This document shows, in pieces, positions 5,569 to 8,607 of a DNA stretch of 8,607 nucleotides. This DNA is from an uncultured Bacillota bacterium (lineage in GTDB: Bacteria > Bacillota > Clostridia > Peptostreptococcales > Anaerovoracaceae). Below the pieces are notes generated by a model. That model worked only from the letters and a program-made list of their open reading frames with translations. It did not search any database and was not told where the DNA came from. A program made the position numbers and the translations under genes. How positions within the stretch are numbered: position 1 is the stretch's first letter; each line of letters starts with the position of its first letter. The DNA lies in contig CAMJRV010000082.1 of NCBI GenBank assembly GCA_946408315.1, forward strand, positions 1 through 8,607. Direction: 5' to 3'.

Positions 5569-6623
5569 GACATCACCTCTAAAATTTCGGAAAGCGCCGA
5601 AACGACGCGGCCATTTTCTTGCTGCGTACCCGCCGTGATCCTGAGATAATCTCCCAGCCTGCGGACGATGATGGATTTCAGCTTCAGTTCTTCATAGACC
5701 CGTTCCGCCTCGTCAAGCTCCATCAATACGAAATTGGTTTCTGGCTTTAAGACCCTTCTGACTCCGTTTCTTTCTCGGAGCCCGGTCAAACCCTGATAAA
5801 GCTCGTCCCGCGATTTCTTGATCTCTTCTATCGCGCCCTTGATGTAGTCGGGGTTGGAAAAGATCACCGTGCCGACGGCCTGGGTCAGGGCGTTTACGTT
5901 ATACGGCGATCTGACGCTGTGGAGGGCCTTCACGATTTTGGGCGACGAGACGGCAAAGCCGAGACGGACCGCCGCAAGACCCAACGCCTTGGAACAGGTT
6001 TTCAATAGGATCAGGTTGTCGTATTTCTCCGCAACCTTGATGATCGACTGGTCGGAGAAATCCATGTAGGCCTCATCCAAAATTACCAGAGCGTCGGTAT
6101 TTTCAACGATATGGAGCACGTCTTCCCTGCTCATGACCAGCGAGGTAGGGCTGCAGGGATTGGAAAGAATCACCGCGTCGGGTTGATTCCTGCTGACGGC
6201 GTCCATCACATCTCCTGCCGTCAGGATCAGATCGTCCTCTTTTTCGGCCAAAAGATTGGTTTTTTCATAGATCGTTCCATAGAACCGGTACATGGAAAAG
6301 TCCGGGGAAAAGGTCAGCACCCGGTCTCCCGGCCGCAAAAACGCGCCAAGAATCACGGTGATCAATTCGTCGGAGCCGTTTCCGGCGACGACAGAGCCCG
6401 GATCGATCCCATAAAACTTTGCAATTTTTTTACAAAGCTCTGACGCCATGGGGTCCGGATAACGGTTTAATGCTATGCCGGAAAGGGCGGAAAGGAATTG
6501 ATCCCGAAGCGCCTCTCCCGAGTCGAGAAAGCTCTCGTTGGCATCCAGCCTGATCTCGTAATTACCCGCTACGGCATCATATGGGATCAAGTTTTTTACT
6601 TTATCATTCAATTCATACGTCAT
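5565..6623 (-). CDS. hisC: Histidinol-phosphate aminotransferase HisC
   Basis: A PLP-dependent class I/II aminotransferase that moves an amino group from glutamate to imidazole acetol phosphate, giving histidinol phosphate. The ATG at 6623 gives 352 residues. A TTG at 6632 would add three residues, but GAGG lies about 10 bases before the ATG and almost touches the TTG, so the ATG is preferred. Seen in order, in ATG numbering: IRLDANES (25-32), LNRYPDP (52-58), GNGSDEL (81-87), SNPCSPT (154-160, N155), ILDEAYMDF (181-189, D183, Y186), the PLP lysine K212 in KTCSKALGLAAVRLGF (208-223), and the C-terminal arginine R328 in YLRITAGT (326-333). The gene overlaps hisD by 11 bases and hisB by 4, so it is embedded in the operon, which supports a histidine role over a broader aromatic aminotransferase one. 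Confidence 0.95.
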   Translation of the reverse strand: MTYELNDKVKNLIPYDAVAGNYEIRLDANESFLDSGEALRDQFLSALSGIALNRYPDPMASELCKKIAKFYGIDPGSVVAGNGSDELITVILGAFLRPGDRVLTFSPDFSMYRFYGTIYEKTNLLAEKEDDLILTAGDVMDAVSRNQPDAVILSNPCSPTSLVMSREDVLHIVENTDALVILDEAYMDFSDQSIIKVAEKYDNLILLKTCSKALGLAAVRLGFAVSSPKIVKALHSVRSPYNVNALTQAVGTVIFSNPDYIKGAIEEIKKSRDELYQGLTGLRERNGVRRVLKPETNFVLMELDEAERVYEELKLKSIIVRRLGDYLRITAGTQQENGRVVSALSEILEVMS

Positions 6624-7953
6624 CTGATTCAAACCTCACTTTGATGGAATTGGCGTGGGCGTCAAGCCCCTCCTTGCCCGCGATGGTGATGATATCTTCG
6701 CTGTCGCCCTTCAGGGCCTCCCTTGTATAGAAGGTATAGCTCATTTTTTTAACGAAGCTGTCCACACCCAGAGGGGAAGAGAATCTTGCTGTCCCCGAAG
6801 TCGGGAGCACGTGGTTTGTCCCGGAAAGATAATCTCCCAGGGGTTCGGGAGCATATTCGCCGCAAAAGACGGAGCCTGCATTTTTAATCTGGGAGAGATA
6901 ATCCATCGGTTCCCTGACCATGAGCTCCAGATGCTCCGGTGCTATGATATTTGCCAGCTCGATCATTTCCTCCATGTTCTTGCAAACGATGACGGCGCCG
7001 AAACCAGCCAGCGACCTTTCGATGATTTTCCTTCTGGAAAGCGCCGCCTTCTGAAGCTCCACCTCTCTTACCGTTTCCTCCGCAATCCTCCGGCTCGTCG
7101 TAAGCAGGACTGCGGACGCCATGGGATCATGCTCCGCCTGGCTCATCAGATCCGCCGCGATATATCTGGGGTTGGCCTCTTCGTCGGCCAGGACCAGAAT
7201 CTCGCTGGGACCTGCGATCATGTCGATGTCCACCTGTCCAAAGAGCAGCTTTTTTGCCGTCGCCACGTAAATATTCCCCGGACCGACGATTTTATCCACC
7301 ACAGGAAAGCTCTCTGTCCCAAAGGTCAGAGCCGCCACCGCCTGCGCTCCCCCTGCAAGAAAGACCCGGTCGACGCCGGCCAGCCATGCGGCCGCCAGGA
7401 TATCGGGGTTTGCTCTGCAAACCAGACCGGCTTGAGACGGTGCCTCGACAGCGGGAGACGCCGCCTCAACGATGGGAGGCGTCACCATGACGATTTCCTT
7501 CACGCCTGCAATGCGTGCCGGAATGGCATTCATCAATACAGTGGAGGGATAGGCTGCCGTTCCGCCGGGCACGTAGATGCCGACTCGTTCCAGTCCTCGG
7601 ACGAGCTGCCCCAGAATGACGCCGTTTTCCTTCTTCAGCTCATAACCCTGTCTCACCTGCTTCTCGTGATATGCCGCGATATTTTCCGCGGCATGTTCCA
7701 AGGCTTTCCTGAGTCCGCTGTCACAGCGGTCAAAAGCCCGCTTCATTTCTGCTCGTTCTATTTCAAACGGATCGGGGCTTGCCCCGTCGAACTGCATTCC
7801 GAAGCGTCTCACCGCTTCGTCTCCCTTCTCTCTGACTTCCTGAATGATAGAGAGCACCGCTTCATTGGCGGAAAGGTTGAGTTCCCCCGCCCGCCGTTTC
7901 ATCTCCGCAAGAAATTCATATTCTCTGCGATTATCGGTATTTATTATTTTCAT
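6613..7953 (-). CDS. hisD: Histidinol dehydrogenase HisD
   Basis: HisD is a zinc enzyme that oxidises L-histidinol to L-histidine in two NAD-dependent steps, the end of the pathway. Over 446 residues the hallmarks appear in order: RVGIYVPGGTAAYPSTVLM (123-141), GGAQAVAALTFGTE (201-214), VDKIVGPGNIYV (219-230), AGPSEILVLAD (247-257), SQAEHDP (271-277), APEHLEL (338-344), GDYLSGTNHVLPTSGTARF (373-391) and GLDAHANS (429-436). Zinc ligands should be Q272, H275, D374 and H433; E340 and H341 are the catalytic pair. Between TPP (158-160) and NP (182-183) there are roughly 15 residues more than the usual short turn, containing a tandem repeat. The ATG at 7953 overlaps the hisG stop (ATGA), with GAGG six bases upstream. 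It probably remains active, since all key residues are intact. Confidence 0.97.
   Translation of the reverse strand: MKIINTDNRREYEFLAEMKRRAGELNLSANEAVLSIIQEVREKGDEAVRRFGMQFDGASPDPFEIERAEMKRAFDRCDSGLRKALEHAAENIAAYHEKQVRQGYELKKENGVILGQLVRGLERVGIYVPGGTAAYPSTVLMNAIPARIAGVKEIVMVTPPIVEAASPAVEAPSQAGLVCRANPDILAAAWLAGVDRVFLAGGAQAVAALTFGTESFPVVDKIVGPGNIYVATAKKLLFGQVDIDMIAGPSEILVLADEEANPRYIAADLMSQAEHDPMASAVLLTTSRRIAEETVREVELQKAALSRRKIIERSLAGFGAVIVCKNMEEMIELANIIAPEHLELMVREPMDYLSQIKNAGSVFCGEYAPEPLGDYLSGTNHVLPTSGTARFSSPLGVDSFVKKMSYTFYTREALKGDSEDIITIAGKEGLDAHANSIKVRFESDDV
7429..7470 (-). repeat. Degenerate 21-bp tandem repeat inside hisD
   Basis: Codons 162-168 (VEAASPA) and 169-175 (VEAPSQA) are consecutive copies of a 21-base unit, with 15 of 21 bases identical. 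They make up most of the extra residues seen in this HisD, so the insertion probably grew by in-frame duplication. Confidence 0.55.
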
Positions 7954-8607
7954 TTTGAACCTCGCAACTTTTTCTGGATGTCGGAAATCAACGCTTCAAT
8001 CTCCGCCTTTTTCAGTTTCATGCTGGCTACGTTCACGATCAGACGAGCAGAAACGTTCCTGATCTCTTCGATGACCTCCAGACCGTTTTCCGCCAGCGTC
8101 GTTCCCGTCTCCACGATATCGACGATTCCGTCGGCTAAAGACAGCAAGGGAGCCAGCTCCACGGAGCCTTCGATCTTGATTACCTCAACGTCCATCCCCT
8201 TGGATTCAAAGTAGGAACGGGCCACCTTCGGGTATTTCGTAGCGATCCGTTTGGTGCAATATCCCCCGTAGAAGTCGGAGCCCTTTGGCGCAGCCAGCGC
8301 GAACCTGCATTTTCCAAAGCCGAGATCCAACACTTCATAGAAGGTTCCTCCGCTCTCCACGATAGTATCTTTCCCCACGATGCCCACGTCGCAGACGCCG
8401 TGCTCCACATAGGTGATGACGTCCGCCGCCTTGGCGAGCACCACATCCATATCTTTGTCCGGAATGGAAAGCAGGAGCTTTCTCCCTTTTTCTTTCAGGT
8501 TGGTGCAGTCGTAGTCCATCTGTTCAAACAGTTCCACGATGCTCTTTTCCAGCCTGCCCTTCGTCAATGCGATCCGGACATTATTCTTCTTTTCCTCGCC
8601 CTCGCAG
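7950..8607 (-). CDS. hisG: ATP phosphoribosyltransferase HisG, short form (5' end outside window)
   Basis: HisG joins ATP and PRPP to make phosphoribosyl-ATP, the committed and feedback-controlled first step. The frame is open up to the window edge, and 218 residues are visible. The conserved RIALTKGRL near the start includes a TTG at 8567 that would serve as a start only by cutting off the first beta strand. In-frame codons upstream encode CEGEEKKNN with no ATG, GTG or TTG, so the true start lies beyond 8607. The PRPP-binding loop DGIVDIVETGTTL is at 8132-8094, and CDVGIVGKDTIVESGG is also typical. The protein ends soon after NVASMKLKKAEIEALISDIQ, so it lacks the C-terminal ACT-like regulatory domain of long HisG. 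Short HisG proteins work only with HisZ, a histidyl-tRNA synthetase paralogue, which would be expected just upstream outside the window. Its stop overlaps hisD (ATGA). Confidence 0.96.
   Translation of the reverse strand, partial: CEGEEKKNNVRIALTKGRLEKSIVELFEQMDYDCTNLKEKGRKLLLSIPDKDMDVVLAKAADVITYVEHGVCDVGIVGKDTIVESGGTFYEVLDLGFGKCRFALAAPKGSDFYGGYCTKRIATKYPKVARSYFESKGMDVEVIKIEGSVELAPLLSLADGIVDIVETGTTLAENGLEVIEEIRNVSARLIVNVASMKLKKAEIEALISDIQKKLRGSK

Noticed and set aside
6624..6632. TTG at 6632 as the hisC start
   Set aside because: The GAGG element is spaced for the ATG at 6623 and nearly touches the TTG; the residues gained are not conserved.
6655..8214. Long plus-strand open frame of 519 codons antisense to hisD and hisG
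   Set aside because: It lies opposite two certain genes, has no domain-like motif, and its composition (rich in R, H, C, S, P) is what antisense of G/C-ending codons gives.

Overview
This window carries most of a histidine biosynthesis operon on the minus strand, followed by an accessory gene pair. Reading in the direction of transcription, from high to low coordinates, the order is hisG (5' end cut by the window edge), hisD, hisC, hisB, hisH, hisA, hisF and hisIE. Next come a fused Phd/YefM-Uma2 gene and the first 335 codons of a PucR-type transcriptional regulator that runs off the left edge. All ten genes point the same way. No rRNA, tRNA, CRISPR array or insertion sequence is visible, and no stretch over 300 bases lacks a gene.

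The host is most likely a low-to-mid GC Firmicute of the class Clostridia. The grounds are the short-form HisG (which implies a HisZ partner), the HisI-HisE fusion, a HisB that is dehydratase only, Shine-Dalgarno sites close to consensus, and a PucR-type regulator. This is inference; no species can be named. By eye the his genes are richer in G and C than the stretch from 1 to about 1900.

The his genes are tightly packed. hisG/hisD and hisC/hisB overlap by ATGA, hisD/hisC overlap by 11 bases (20 with an alternative TTG start), and the other gaps are 26 to 82 bases. Together they encode PRPP-ATP joining (HisG), PRA-PH and PRA-CH (HisIE), the ProFAR isomerase (HisA), the synthase (HisHF), IGP dehydration (HisB), transamination (HisC) and the final oxidation (HisD). 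HisZ, which a short HisG needs, and a histidinol-phosphate phosphatase are not in the window. Two proteins carry extra segments: a tandem 7-residue repeat in HisD, and an enlarged linker plus a charged insertion in HisIE.

The most interesting part is 1046-1883. One gene joins a Phd/YefM-type antitoxin/DNA-binding domain to a Uma2 PD-(D/E)XK nuclease-fold domain. Its promoter region has three CGTACG-type palindromes whose centres are exactly 21 bp apart. They lie between -35 and -10, over the predicted start of transcription, and against the Shine-Dalgarno. This looks like the autoregulated operator of a toxin-antitoxin locus, but with both halves in one polypeptide. The PucR-type gene follows, with its own candidate promoter inside the 3' end of the fusion gene and an AT-rich dyad at the predicted start site.
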